A stretch of 64,000 bases of DNA from Volutella citrinella (lineage: Eukaryota; Ascomycota; Sordariomycetes; Hypocreales; Nectriaceae): contig JAWZSP010000007.1 in the NCBI GenBank assembly GCA_034401135.1, positions 1,736,001-1,800,000 of the forward strand, given 5' to 3'. The notes under the pieces are model-generated. The model was not told the origin of the DNA and ran no database searches. It saw nothing but the letters and a program-made list of their open reading frames with translations. This document shows, one piece after another, positions 46,216 to 57,599 of the stretch. The position numbers and the translations under genes were made by a program. How positions within the stretch are numbered: the first letter of the stretch is position 1; each line of letters starts with the position of its first letter.

Positions 46216-46485
46216 CTGACGGCCATTTTTACTCTTGCTTGGGCCACCGGCACAAGAACCCACTCGGAGGCGATCCTCCTCTCTCTTTTTTTTTGACACT
46301 CCCGATCTCTACTCCCTGGCCCCGGACAGTGGGACGCTCGGTCGGCTACAGTCAGGAGCGCCTCCGTGCAGAGCTCCGCCAGAGGCGAAGCAAATCACGT
46401 GCATTCCTTCAATTACACCAGACCAACACTCGCATATACAGAACACTTCACCAACATCTCACCTTCACTACACCCCCAGCCCAAA

Positions 46486-49185
46486 ATGGCGACGGTCGAC
46501 GAGTCGGCCGCCTGGGCTGCCCTCCCGTCGGAGGAACACTTATCTGTCTGGGACGAAACTGAACGTGATTTCTGGTCAAACCTACGACGTAAACACGACA
46601 CAGAAGATGCCACTGCTGATCAAGAGTATCAGCGCACCGTTACTGACGCAAAGGTCGAAGTTGACACTCTCAACGACCGCCGAAACTACCTGAGCGACAC
46701 CCAGTCTCGATTGGCGAAGGAGCTTGCCAAGGTTGAGGAAGAGCTTGCCCGCGTCGCCGAGGAGTGCGACGACAAAGTTGAGCGTTTGAACAGGATCGAG
46801 GAGGATTACAGGGAAACCCGCCAGGCCAAGCTGGAAAACCAGCAGAAGATCATCAAGACAATGCGACGATTCTTCAAGGAGAAGAGGGGCGAGGACCCGA
46901 ACGTCGAAGACACCGAGGAACTCGGCCTGGCTGATCTCGCCCCACCACAACCGTTGCCTGCCGTTCTCGTGAATGGGACGCATGGAGAAAACAAAACGGT
47001 CAACGGCTCAAACGTCAACGGCACTGCAGCTGAAGATGTCAGCATGGAGGGCATCGAACACCAGAAAGGCTCCTCTAGCGAGATTCCCGACACCCACGCC
47101 CTTGTCAATGTCATTGATGCCGACGGTAACGTTATTGGCCCCGTACGCCGCATCGATCCTTGGAATCAGTGGGTGGAAGGTATTCAGGACTTGGAGATTC
47201 GAAGGCCCGTCAAGATTCGTCGTGGCCGCCGTTTCAATGATGAACATCTGGGAACCATCTACGAGCGAGCCGAGGCCAAGGGTGTGAAGTGGCTCTCCTG
47301 CATGATCCAAGCTACTGGCGAAGTCCAGTCACAACGATGCCAATCCTGTGACAAGAATCAGGGCGCCTTTGATGACTGCATCATTGTGGGCGGCGACCTC
47401 TTCCAGAAGTGTGGCAATTGCGAATGGAATCGTCAAGGTTGTCACGGTGCTTCTGGAGAATCGATTGACTTGGCTGCTTCAAAACGGCGAGCAGCGCGAA
47501 TTAAGGATGCCAAGGAGGCCGAAGAAGCACGCGCCCAAGCGGAGTCTCGTATTCTTAACATGCAATCTCGACGAGATGCAGAACGACCCGCGGAACGACC
47601 TGTGGAAAGACTTGTGGAAAGACCTGCGGTGGCAGCCTCGGTAGAGAGGCCAGCTCGACAACCTCTGCCGACTTCTCAACCTGCCCTAGCGCCACGCCCT
47701 GTGCGGCCTGACCATGCTCGACCAAGCACAGAGTATGAGACCCCGATGAAGGATACGCTGATAGTTTCAAACGGTTCCCTAGCGGGCTACGAGCCAGAGC
47801 AAATGCCCACACCGCAGGAATACCGTGTTACACCTGGCTTCACAGCTGCCAACGCCCGCAGCAGGCCGCCCTCGGCCGATCGACCGACGCCGACTTCGAT
47901 GCCGAATGAACCATCCCCCCAGCCAACGGAAGCGTCCGACTCGTCCTTGGAGGAGATCAACCGGGACAACCTCATCCTGCGGAACAACGGCACAGTCTAC
48001 ACATTCCCCGAGTGCGTCGAGGGCGTCCCTCTTGTCAAGATTGATGAGCGCCATCCCTATTGGGAGTCCAACTGGCAAAACGTCAACTCTTTGATTGAGC
48101 CTCAGTTGGCCAAGTGGCGCGAAAAGCATCAAGCTGCGATCGAGGCAGGCCCCAAGCAAGAGCGGGGCGGCTCTTCTAAGTACCAGATCGGGCGTCAAGT
48201 CAACCGTGGACTCAAAATTCTCGAATTCCTCGACGAAGGTGAAATCAGCCCTTATCAGCTTCTGAGCAAGAAATTCGTCCAGTCCGGCAAAGGTGGCATC
48301 TGCTCTTATGACACTCTCTTCCGACTTAGCGAGACAGTGTCGGAGTTGTCGAAGTTCAAGCTCGACATAGCGCCTGTCGATTGGATTCGACAGCGCCTTC
48401 ACGAGCTCATTGTTGCCCAGGGACCCAGTTTCAACCTGCCGAAGACGATTCATGACTTTTACCACGACCCTAAGCTCACTGCTCTTCGACACAAGCATGG
48501 CTTCAAGAATATCGGTCGTCCTTCAGGCATGAAGACCAGCCGCCATAGCTTGGGCAGTCCTACCTCCACGCCGAAGCTCCTCAAAAAGAGGAAAAGCATG
48601 CATTCTCTCGCCAGCACACCGAGAGATACACCAATCATGGACCGCTCTCCCCTATCGTCTCACATGCACATTGGACCCGAGTCTCCATTCAGCAGTCACC
48701 TGCACAAGCGGCCGAAGTACCTTTCGCCTGCGCCTGGTCCGATTCATGACGAGTTTTATGCTGGGAACGTCTCCGACACTGATTCGTGGAGTGGGGTGGC
48801 AATCGGGGCAGCAGACTTCCGGCTGTATCAGGTCAAGACCAGGCTGTTCACCAGCTCGAAGCAAGTCACGCAATACTGGTCTTGGCTCCACGATGATCAG
48901 TGCTTCGAGCATCAAGTTATCCAGAACGTCCGACCTATCGAATGGGGCTTGCATAAGGAGCCGATCGATTTCCATGTCAATATGAGGGAGGTGGTTCAGT
49001 TGGTGTGGAGCATCGAGGCGCTCCGTATCCACCTTGTCATGCAAAGTGAGGGTGCAGCTCCATCCAAGAAGGATGGCCAGCCCCGGGGCGATGTGATGGC
49101 TTCCTTTAAGCGCGAGCAGACGATGAGACGTTTCCTAAGTTTCTGCCGGGAGAAAGGTGTTCGGATGATCAAAGAGTCAGCGTAG
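46486..49185 (+). CDS. DUF3716-type Cys-rich, coiled-coil protein, probably nuclear
   Basis: One exon, 899 residues, from ATG 46486 (MATVDESAAWAAL); the frame upstream opens only from GTG. A coiled coil covers about residues 30-130 (RNYLSDTQSRLAKELAKVEEE). A Cys cluster at about 272-325 (SCMIQ..RCQSCDKNQGAFDDC..KCGNCEWNRQGCHG) matches the pattern of the fungal DUF3716 domain, a probable metal-binding module. A repeated Arg/Pro/Glu stretch (RPAERPVERLVERP near residue 368) follows, then a Pro/Ser-rich linker. A folded region begins near residue 495 (NLILRNNGTVYTFPECVEGVPL) and reaches the C-terminus, with basic Ser-rich segments between. DUF3716 proteins are common in filamentous fungi and functionally unassigned; DNA or chromatin binding is a guess from the Cys cluster and basic character. 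The long promoter desert before it suggests regulated expression. Confidence 0.85.
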   Translation: MATVDESAAWAALPSEEHLSVWDETERDFWSNLRRKHDTEDATADQEYQRTVTDAKVEVDTLNDRRNYLSDTQSRLAKELAKVEEELARVAEECDDKVERLNRIEEDYRETRQAKLENQQKIIKTMRRFFKEKRGEDPNVEDTEELGLADLAPPQPLPAVLVNGTHGENKTVNGSNVNGTAAEDVSMEGIEHQKGSSSEIPDTHALVNVIDADGNVIGPVRRIDPWNQWVEGIQDLEIRRPVKIRRGRRFNDEHLGTIYERAEAKGVKWLSCMIQATGEVQSQRCQSCDKNQGAFDDCIIVGGDLFQKCGNCEWNRQGCHGASGESIDLAASKRRAARIKDAKEAEEARAQAESRILNMQSRRDAERPAERPVERLVERPAVAASVERPARQPLPTSQPALAPRPVRPDHARPSTEYETPMKDTLIVSNGSLAGYEPEQMPTPQEYRVTPGFTAANARSRPPSADRPTPTSMPNEPSPQPTEASDSSLEEINRDNLILRNNGTVYTFPECVEGVPLVKIDERHPYWESNWQNVNSLIEPQLAKWREKHQAAIEAGPKQERGGSSKYQIGRQVNRGLKILEFLDEGEISPYQLLSKKFVQSGKGGICSYDTLFRLSETVSELSKFKLDIAPVDWIRQRLHELIVAQGPSFNLPKTIHDFYHDPKLTALRHKHGFKNIGRPSGMKTSRHSLGSPTSTPKLLKKRKSMHSLASTPRDTPIMDRSPLSSHMHIGPESPFSSHLHKRPKYLSPAPGPIHDEFYAGNVSDTDSWSGVAIGAADFRLYQVKTRLFTSSKQVTQYWSWLHDDQCFEHQVIQNVRPIEWGLHKEPIDFHVNMREVVQLVWSIEALRIHLVMQSEGAAPSKKDGQPRGDVMASFKREQTMRRFLSFCREKGVRMIKESA

Positions 49186-50101
49186 GTTATCTCAACTCCG
49201 GCCTCCACTTCTTCATTAGGTTTGGCCTGTTAGAAAATGATTACTGACCGAATAACAGGGAAGAACTCGATCGTTGTTGGCACGGCTGGAGATCAGAGCA
49301 ACAGCTGTGAGCGTGACGAATCCGCTCCCTCGCCTGGCTCTTCGTCGCGAAGCAAACTCGGAAGGACATTTTGCAACACGGCTGCCGTCCCTCATCAGTT
49401 TCCGATGCTGTTCACATAACAGAGAGTCTCGACAACAACACAACTACACTGTTTTCATATGACGTTTTTTTTTCGGTTGCGGCGATTCATATACCCTATT
49501 GCGAATCTACCCGACTTGACGACGCAAGTGCAAATGCAATACCAAATTTTGACACTTCTTTACCCGTACAATACGCTCACCTCCTCGGACAACCTGTGCC
49601 AGGGACAAGAGAGCATCCTCTGCGAGGGGTTAATACGGGAGTTTGTTTCCTTGAGGGGTTTGATTCATAGAAGGGACCGAAACGGCCCCAAATGCCATCA
49701 CTGGACCAGCTTTCCTTTTTTCCTTTTTGTTGTTGGTGAAGGTTTTTTCAGACTGGGGGCACGACAGAGTTCGGCTTCGCTACAGAGAGCGCAAAAATCT
49801 CTCGGTGGAGTAACATGAAGGCATTGGATGGGAATGGATGGGAACGGAAACGGGGATTGGCCTCGCATAGGTTAGAGCTGGGATCAAGAGGCCCTGGGTA
49901 TTACAGGTTTTTAGTTTTCCGACCAAAAATCTACTCGTAGTAGCCTGAGTGCTCTACATATTTGAACACCAGACAGACGCCTCCTGTGGTGGAAAAAGTG
50001 ACTTGTAGATGTGGTAGATGTATATATATATCTGGGTCGTTTATCCATGAAACGAGATGCAAACATGCGAACATGCGGATATCGATATCAGTATCGTCCA
50101 A
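49186..50101. other. Convergent intergenic
   Basis: 916 bp between the DUF3716 stop and the RAD4 stop. An intron-like GTAGGT..ACAG pair (49182-49258) could extend the DUF3716 protein, but the joined frame does not resemble a conserved tail. No other gene is visible. Confidence 0.45.
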
Positions 50102-52724
50102 TCATTTTCGCTTCCTTAGCGATCGCCCCCCTGCGCTGCTCAGAGTCTCTACGCTTGGGATCACCGGCTTCGCATCGCCGCTCCCGCCCATCATGCGATT
50201 CATCAGCGCCGCCTTGACCTCCTGCGCACGCGGGTCGCCGTATTCCAGCTGCGTGGCTGGCGGCTCCGGCTCCCGGTCCGCCTCCTCGCCATCTGCCACG
50301 CCGAGTCCCTGGACATGTGCATCCTCGGCGAGGCTGTCTGCCGCGGATTTCGATGCGAGGTCGGCGCTTGCGCTGCTGGCATTGGAGGCGTTGCTGACGG
50401 CGCGGCCGAGGATCTGGCGACGTCGTGGTCGCAGGCCGGGTGGCAGAAGGTCATCAGATAGCTTCGAAGCGATGCTGGCAGGGTTGGCGTGGTTGGCGGG
50501 GTTCAGGTTGGAGGGAGTCGTGGAGTCGAGGAGACTGGTGAGCTTCGAGGACAGGGCCTGGCGCTCGGCAGCGCGGGCCTGTCTCTTAGCCTCGTCCACT
50601 TGCTGCTGCTGCCTTTGTTCTGTCGACGTCGACGGCTTTGCGCTGGGTTCGGAGTGTGGAGGCCGTGTATCATTGGGCGTCTGCTGTCTCGCGGAGTGTG
50701 ATTTGGTGCTTGGTTCCGATCTGGTTCGAGACAGGTGGCCGGGTTTCGTCGGAGAGGGGGATCTATTTAGGCGAGCCGAGGAGATCTCGGCCAGCGGTGT
50801 GTCAAAGTCACGTTCGCAAGGGATGCTGTCGGGCGCTTGGTGTGTAGCCGCCGTAGCAAAGTCGGCAGAGACACTCGGGTTCATCATGGATGGCCTGTGA
50901 CTTGCCTTGTCTGTATCCTGTTCAAACGCACTCTTATCGATGCCTGCCCCAGCTGATGGCTTTGTGGTCGGGGCCTTGATGGGCTTGAGGCTGGGTTCAG
51001 ACCGTGTGCGCTGAAGGGTTTTGGCGGTTTGTCTTGGGTTTAGGGTCGGAGGCATGGTTTGTTGCAGTGCCTCGTACCGAGCCTTCAGTTCAGGGAATAT
51101 GAACTGGTCGTACGGTGTCTTGTAGCCCACAGTCATGAGCTCCCAGAGCCAGTCAGCAGAGACAACCGGGACACCCCATTTGAGAGCCATTCTTAGTTTT
51201 TCTTTCCGCATGGCGGCGAGGTCCTTGCAAACTAACACCGTGGTCCCTCGCCGGAACTCTTCCTCATAGCGGGCGCCGAGTTGAGCAACACTGTGAGCCA
51301 CTTGATTGAGCTCGATTCCTGTAAAAGCAGCGCTGCAAATGGTCATTCCAGAGAGCTCAGGTATGGGAAAGAGACAAAATGGGCGGCCCAGGGCGTGGGT
51401 GTTTGGTTGAAAGAAGCGTTTGTTGTGTAAACACTTCTCGATGTAGTACTCCGTTACCAAGTGTGTAATGTCGGGCAATACTGGTGGGTGAGTATTGGGT
51501 TGGGATGTCTGAGGGACAACAATGAAGCGCTGAAGGAAGGACGTGGCGGTATTGGAGACGTCGTCAACGTTTTGCGTCACAGCACCTCCGAGGGTACTTA
51601 TCGTCTCTTCCAGAACCTGCGTCCGCTGCCTGCTGAAGCCATGGATGTAGAAGCAACAGCCGGCAAATATGCCCTGATTCTCGTCCACGGGGACGGCAGA
51701 GTCTAGCCGTAGGGACTGGTGCTGTGATGTCGCTGGCTGCGTGACTTCTCCGTGTCCTGGTTGAGGCTCCGGCTGAGGCTGCTGCTCCCCGGCAAACGAA
51801 TACTCCCTCGAGGTGGACCTCCCAAGAATATCACCCCAGATGTTATTCCTCTGCGCATTCATCTTCATACTGGCAGTTTTCCTGAGTTTTCGTGGCCCGT
51901 CTTCATTGGCACCAGCCGTGGCGGACCTCGCCCGTTTCCCCCAAACCTCGTGCCTCTCCTTCCTCGTCCAGGCGCCTACCCCTTGCTCCTCGGGGGGCAG
52001 CAGGGGATCGAACTTTGATTCCTCCAAAATCAGGCCGCGAGCAATGGTCTGGTCCAGCCAGGCCAGCGTTACGGTGTGTATCTTCCATGTTTTGGCGGCC
52101 TGGTACTTCTTGCCCTCCGGTTTGTTGACAATAAGATGGGTGCAGCGCCGCGTCAAATCGCCAGTGTAACTACCGCCATTGGAGGTAACCTTTTCAGCAA
52201 TCTCGTCGCGTTGGTCGCCAAATCCCGTCATGCACACCAGTAGCGAATCCCTCCCAGCAGACTCTCCATCAGGTCCAGGCGGAAGACTGGGGTCAGTGCC
52301 GCGCCGTTCGAGTGGCTTGAGCTGATGTTTTTCTTGCAGTGGGAGGAAGTCGATTTCGTCGTCGTTCTTCCATGCTTCGGTGAGTTCGTCAATCCATGCT
52401 GCATCCATAGCTCGGACGTCTGGGCGTTCGCGGGCGACATGGCGGTACTTGGGTGTGTCGTAGTCGCCCACGATGAGGTGGGTAACGTCGGGAGTCAAGT
52501 CATACTTATGCACTCCGCCAAGCTCGGCGACTCTTTGTGCGAGACGGGCCTAGGAAGACGTCGGATTAGCAAGTCGCAAAAATATTTGCGACTGGAGTTT
52601 GGGCAGAACCAACACGGAATTCTGGGGCAATGCTGGTGCAGCAAACAACCAAGCCCTTTAGCGGTTCAGCTGGGTCGAACTGGAAGGACTCTTCAGCACA
52701 TTCAGAAGCGCTTGAGGGTCGCAT
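50102..52724 (-). CDS. Rad4/Cut5/Dpb11 (TopBP1) BRCT-repeat replication and checkpoint protein
   Basis: Exons 52724-52614 and 52549-50102, joined over a 64-bp intron (GTTGGT donor, CTAG acceptor), give 852 residues. Four BRCT repeats are visible: residues about 20-95 (LKGLVVCCTSIAPEFR.., THLIVGD..WIDELTEAW), 139-209 (LLVCMTGFG.., THLIVN..TLAWLDQTI), 331-419 (FAGCCFYIHGFS.., ITHLVTEYYIEKCL) and 436-512 (MTICSAAFTGIEL.., VVSADWLWELM). The two BRCT pairs plus a disordered Ser/Pro-rich C-terminal third is the Dpb11/Rad4 layout. The protein bridges phosphorylated Sld3 and Sld2 at origins and activates the Mec1/ATR kinase. Near the C-terminus TQLEYGDPRAQEV and a terminal KRK are visible. ATG 52724 is the first start and completes BRCT1. 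Its upstream region holds ACGCGT in the same 9-mer as ELG1. Confidence 0.94.
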
Positions 52725-53831
52725 GGCCAGAATATCGAGCAACTCTTGTCGGGTCGGCGTGGGCCAGGACGTGCTCGCTACGTGAATCTATGTTGGCAGG
52801 GCATCGACGATCACGACTTGTAGTTTTGGTCTTAGCTTCTAGGTAGAGAACGCGTCCATTTGCGCACCGCGTCAAGTGGCCAACCCCGGGCGCGACCGGC
52901 GCTGATGTCATGCGGCCAATCCGCCCGTTGGCGGGGCGCGTAGCCTCTGTAGGGTCATGTCACACTGTGTTTATTTTCGGATTTCAAGCAATTCCTCCGC
53001 TGGGGGCTTGACGAAATACAGTGCGTGGGCTTTGTAGCGACATTGGGGGTCAACACGACTCAGACACAGTATGCTCCGTATCGAGACTTTGGATAACCAA
53101 AAATGCTGGAGAATCAAGAACCGTCCATCAGCCCAGCTGCCTGTATCGGGATTTCTGGGCTGGTATCGACTTGGTTCCAGACTTCGGGCTCCAGCAGCAA
53201 GGGTGTTGTGCTACCATGCTGCTTGAATGCCTACCAAACCTAACCCTTAGGTGCTCAAAAGGCAGCAGCGGAACAGCTGTGACGAGGTGCCCTTGGCTTG
53301 TGGCTTCTCACAGCTCATGACCCCACCGCTACCGGTTTTCTCCTCCCCACTAAAATACCTAAGGTACCTGCCACCTACCTTGGGCTCCTTTCATGACAGC
53401 CTCGTCCAGCACCCAACTCGTCAACCCCGCCATCACCAAACATCATATCGTCTTCGCCAACACCAGGCATCCGCGCCTTCCCCCAAGACCGCGCCCGAGA
53501 GCCAACGTCGATCGCACGCCGTTGCATCGCTCGCACCTGACCCTAGCGTCGTAACGGTCCACCCCGCCAGCGATTGTTGCCCGTCGTCGCCCTCTCTCAC
53601 TACACTACCCCTGCGTGCCACCGCCCGCAATTCGGGTAGGCAGACCGTCGTCGTCGACCCATCCCGACTCAGCCTCGCAAGCAACACCCCGAGCCTCGAC
53701 CCGACCCGCTGTAGTCTTCTCTGGTCAGCTCGCTCCTCTCGTCCCGCCTCTTTGTCCCGCCTCTTCTCCTCTCGACTGGCCCGTTCGCGCCGCACACGAC
53801 CGCCCAAACGTGTTTCCGCCTGTCGCCCATC
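52725..53831. promoter_or_regulatory. Shared divergent promoter region, RAD4 / DCN1, with MCB site
   Basis: 1.1 kb between divergent starts. ACGCGT occurs at 52850-52855 inside AACGCGTCC, 126 bp upstream of the RAD4 ATG. The DCN1 side (53330-53831) is C/T-rich leader sequence in which long frames such as 53251-53889 are low-complexity shadows. Confidence 0.5.
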
Positions 53832-55847
53832 ATGCCGCCACCCAGTGCCGCCCAACAGAAGGTGCTTATTGCACAGTTTGTCGCCCTGACTGGAGCCTCC
53901 GAGCGCCATGCCACCCGTGTATGTCTCTTCTTCCCGGACTGCATCGCCACCCTGCCTATTCCGTCCTGCCGGCCGATGCCCAGGGCGGAGAGAAGCATGC
54001 TGGCGGCCCCGACACGACTGCAGCTGGATTTCGGCCCGCCGTGTCGGGGTTGCAGCGGAGAGGCACTTGGCCAAGCCTGGCCATCGCAACGTGCATAATC
54101 AGACTAACATGGCCCTGCTCTATCTAGTACCTCAAGTCGTCCAGCTTCAAGATGAACGAGGCTGTCGATTCGTAAGTGCTGCATTTCTATTATCCGTTGC
54201 CGTCACCGCCCATTCTGTCGCCGTCGGATTTGGCGTTCTGCCATTTTATACCCCGCCGCACACCAGTCGCCGATCCCATGGATCCCGGATGGCCCGCCCA
54301 ACGCTGTACTTACCACTCTGCGCTGCGTTCCCTGCCCCTGGATCCACCGATGTCCAGCTCGCCTGCTGGACGCAGTGACGCACAGCAGAGTATGGCCGAC
54401 AGTGAGGCCGATGGCACTGAAACAGAGCCGTCTCTACCTCAAAAGGGGCCTGCCTCACTCGACGTTGCTTTTTCACTGTCAGCCTGGTGCATGCCCGTTG
54501 AACATTGTTTCTGTCGCCAAAACCAGCCAGCTATGGCCCAACCCTTTCCCGAGGTACTCCTCTCTCGAGACTGACAGTTCTTGCCGCCCACCCTCGGTGC
54601 TTACTATCTGTCGTCGGGCGCGCGTTTATGCACCACGTCCTGGCCTTCGCCAACTGTTGCCCTTGGATTATTTCCTTTTCGGGACGTTCACGGAACCTGA
54701 AACCCCTGTTTTCGATTAGCCGCTCTCCTCGCATCATGGGGTGGAAAGGCGTCAAGAACCGCATCTCTACGCGAGTCATGCCTGTCTTGTCATTGTCCAA
54801 GAAGACCAACACGACTGGCGTCGAACTACCTCACAACGGGCTCCGGGGCGAATCGCCGAAAGCACGGTACACTCTCTCGATGACTCTGCCGCCTCCATGC
54901 CAAGACCGCTTCGTGCTTACTTCAAGTGAAGGAATTGAGAAGAAAAGGATCCTCTACAGCAATTCCACGTGTATCCGAGTGCAATTGTTGATAGTCGACT
55001 GACATGTTTCTTCTCCTAGATACTATTCTTCCAATGGTGACAACAAGGGCCCTTCACCCGTGGAGGCCCAGCTAGATACCCTATTCACTTCATTACAAGG
55101 TAAGGGTGTAAGGTTCATTCCATGGGGAGTCCATATTAAAACGAGGTCGGCAGATGCGAGTGATGAAAAGGACAAACTGGAGCTTGACTCCACTATGGGC
55201 TATCTCACCGAGAAGCTCGGAGTCAGCCTTGAGAATGCAGAGCTGTTCGTGGCTCTCGAGGTTGTGCAGGCGCCCACTGTTGGCTTGATCACAAGAAAAG
55301 GCTACGTTGATGGCTGGAAAGTTTCTGGGTAAGTGGTCGCTGCGTGCTCGCAGCCGGCTGTCGAAGACGCTAGGCAACTATGCAAGGGCGGCGACTAACA
55401 CAGACATGCAGAGTCGGTGCATCACATCAAGAGCATGCTGCCCACATCAAGTCACTGGTTTCGGCCTTGTCCACTGACCAGGCACTCTTCAAGAAGGTGT
55501 ATCGCCACACCTTCGTCGTTGGACGAGAAAACGATCAGAAGGCTCTCAGCTTGGAGAATGCCACGATTTACTGGAGCATTCTGTTTTCCGCGCCAGGCTT
55601 GTCTTGGAAGACGAGCGCCCACGATTGGCTTGAACTCTGGAAGACTTTCCTGAGCGAGAAGTGGACACGCTCCGTGAACAAAGACATGTGGAACATGACG
55701 CTCGAGTTTGCCACCAAGTCTCTCTCGGATGAGACGTTGTCCTTCTGGAACGAAGACGGAGCTTGGCCCAGCGTCATTGACGACTTTGTCGAATGGTGCA
55801 AGGGAAGGGGCATTGGCAAGGCAGAGGGAATGGACGTTGATAATTGA
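53832..55847 (+). CDS. DCN1: Defective in cullin neddylation protein 1
   Basis: Exons 53832-53918, 54128-54171, 55020-55099, 55154-55328 and 55412-55847 total 822 nt, or 273 residues. The UBA domain is at about residues 8-46 (AQQKVLIAQFVALTGASERHATR, here split over two exons, then KMNEAVDSYYSS). The potentiating-neddylation (PONY/DCUN1) domain covers about 65-265, with GYLTEKLGVSLENAELFVAL, EVVQAPTVGLITRKGYVDGW, LFKKVYRHTFVVGRENDQKALS and IYWSILFSAPGLSWK. Dcn1 is an E3-like scaffold that promotes Nedd8 transfer from Ubc12 to cullins. All domains are complete, and every join restores the frame. Introns 1 (209 bp) and 2 (848 bp) are much longer than all others in the window; intron 2 is exceptional for this type of fungus. 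It is divergent from RAD4. Confidence 0.95.
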
Positions 55848-56468
55848 AATGGCATTGGGGACACGGGCCCTACTTGCTCAAAGTACATAGGCAACGGGCT
55901 GTGGGACTATGCTTGAACACAGTCCACGGACATATCGCACAGACTCTAAACGGGGGCATGGCAACCGGACTGCTTTATCTAGAGGAGGATGGCGTTTGTC
56001 TCCCATCGGGGATTTGACCCTGGTGATGGCCGTGGATGAACGACTTTTATGATAGACTTGTGGGAACAAGGCAGAAAGAAGTTGCGAGCGACTAATTCAA
56101 ACCCAACCAAAGAGCATGCGGCATGGAGGAAAGAATCACTTTGCGTTGGAGGACGAACCGAAGTTGCGATGTGAATGGTCGATTTTGATTGCAGGACCTC
56201 AAGCTCTATATACTTCGTACAACCGTGACTGCCCTCCCCTAGGCAGAATGCATGTTTTATACACGGCATGTGATGATGCCCGTTGCTATGATTTAGACGC
56301 TGCCCGCACCGACGCCTCTTTTACCCAGTTGACTTATCCTACATGGGCTCTCTGGACTCTACATCCAGGATTATTTCGACTTCGCGGCCGCTAGCGGCAC
56401 AATGCGCCAGGCCCTTCCCCCCTCAGTCGTTTTTTTTTGTGTCATAATACCCCTATTTGCTCAAAGGA
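55848..56468. other. Convergent intergenic
   Basis: 621 bp between the DCN1 and bS6m stops. It holds a T9 run near 56430 and no gene that I can support. Confidence 0.5.
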
Positions 56469-57028
56469 CTAGGCCTCGCTGCCCTGTGTCTTCCACTTGG
56501 GCGGGCCGAAGCGGGCGAGCGTCTCGAGCTTGCCATCGCCGAGCTTGACGTGGGCGGCGCGGATCATTCGGGGCTCGAGGCGGAGGGTGCTGCGGACGTT
56601 GTTGTGGACCTGGGCGGAGGAGTCGTATCGCAGGACAAAGTAGTGGCCGTGGCTGTGCTTCATCTGGTGAACGGAGATGGGCTTGGGCAGGGCGAAGACG
56701 CCCCAGTTGGCGAGGCCGCGGATGACGCCACCGTTCTTGAGGACGAGGGAGCCGACGGTCTGGGCGATTCTGAAATGACAATGGTTAGTGCGAGATCGAT
56801 ACGGATGCGAGAAGAATGGTTCGAGTCTGCGAAGGAGTCGTGAAGAGGCGCATTGGAACGGTGGGATCGAGAAACATACTCCTTCACCTCAGAGAGGTTG
56901 CCTGGTCGGACCTGAGCGGTGCAGAGTTAGCGATTGGCCCAGTGAGTTCTGGGGCCCCCAGAAGACACCCGAAGTCAATTGTAGGAGATGGGTTCGGGAC
57001 GTACAATTGCAATGAGTTCGTAGAGCAT
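56469..57028 (-). CDS. MRP17: Mitochondrial small ribosomal subunit protein bS6m (Mrp17)
   Basis: Three exons, 57028-57005, 56911-56880 and 56769-56469, total 357 nt, or 118 residues. Exon 1 encodes only eight residues (MLYELIAI); exon 2 adds VRPGNLSEVKE; exon 3 continues IAQTVGSLVLKNGGVIRGLANWG. This is the bacterial S6 fold start (YELIAIVRP) with the conserved RGLANWG..LPKPI and HYFVLRYDSS strands. The C-terminus (GDGKLETLARFGPPKW) is the fungal Mrp17 form. It is a structural protein of the mitoribosome small subunit. Introns of 93 and 110 bp use GTACGT and GTATGT donors. ATG 57028 fits the mature S6 start exactly, so there is no cleavable presequence, as is common for Mrp17. Confidence 0.94.
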
Positions 57029-57599
57029 CTTGGCGACAACATCTACGGGCGGTGGTATGGTCCTGTGGAAACTGAGTGTCGCGCGAGCTGGACAGAAATT
57101 CTGGAGGTGCTGGCTGCGTCCGCGGTTTAGCCGGCGCGGGTGTGGAGACGGCGGCAACCCACCTGTGAGCTTTCGAAAGCAATCAACCAACACAACAGAC
57201 TACAAGGGCGAATCAATTTCAATTCCATGGCATTGGTGATATATGCATCTAGGTGATATATGCGGTAGTTTATCCTGGCGCTCTCTAGAAAGCTGTTTCA
57301 TTCTCTTGACATCGCCGGCATGCTTCTTAAGGCTAGCACTATGCTACGAGCGAGCTTTCAGCACCACGGAGCTTCAACAAGACCCCAAAATGGAGAATTC
57401 GCAAGCTTTCCCGCCACTTGAGTTCACTTATAGCTAGAACCGAATCATTTGGGGCCATGATAAAGTTGATGAAGTGTGGCACCCGGATATTAGCAGCTCA
57501 TTACACGCAGCCGAGTATATCAATACAACTAAAAATACAAATTTTGTCTATCGTATACAAGGTGAGTTGTGGGTGGTTCTCGTCATTGGTCATACAACG
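57029..57599. other. Intergenic, bS6m promoter and NDUFAF6 3' region
   Basis: 571 bp between two minus-strand genes. Nothing recognisable beyond AT-rich sequence near 57500-57560. Confidence 0.5.

Larger units (their letters stand above)
40437..46485. other. Gene desert of 6 kb, CHS7 3' region to DUF3716 gene leader
   Basis: No supported gene. G/C homopolymer runs occur at 40910-40929, about 41260-41268, 43942-43962 and 44698-44721, and A/G-rich tracts at about 43207-43241. From about 45050 onward the plus strand is C/T-rich with CAC repeats (45131-45147, 45639-45653), as expected for a long promoter and leader. A frame of 198 codons at 42500-43096 (minus) starts at a non-ATG codon and has no family motif. 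Confidence 0.5.

Noticed and set aside
49182..49462. Extra C-terminal exon for the DUF3716 protein (GTAGGT..ACAG)
   Set aside because: The splice signals are fair but the joined frame gives an unstructured tail with no sign of conservation; the TAG at 49183-49185 is the simpler end.
53251..54089. Arg/Ser/Pro-rich frames on both strands ahead of and over DCN1 exon 1
   Set aside because: They are shadows of C/T-rich leader sequence; DCN1 is clearly the real gene.
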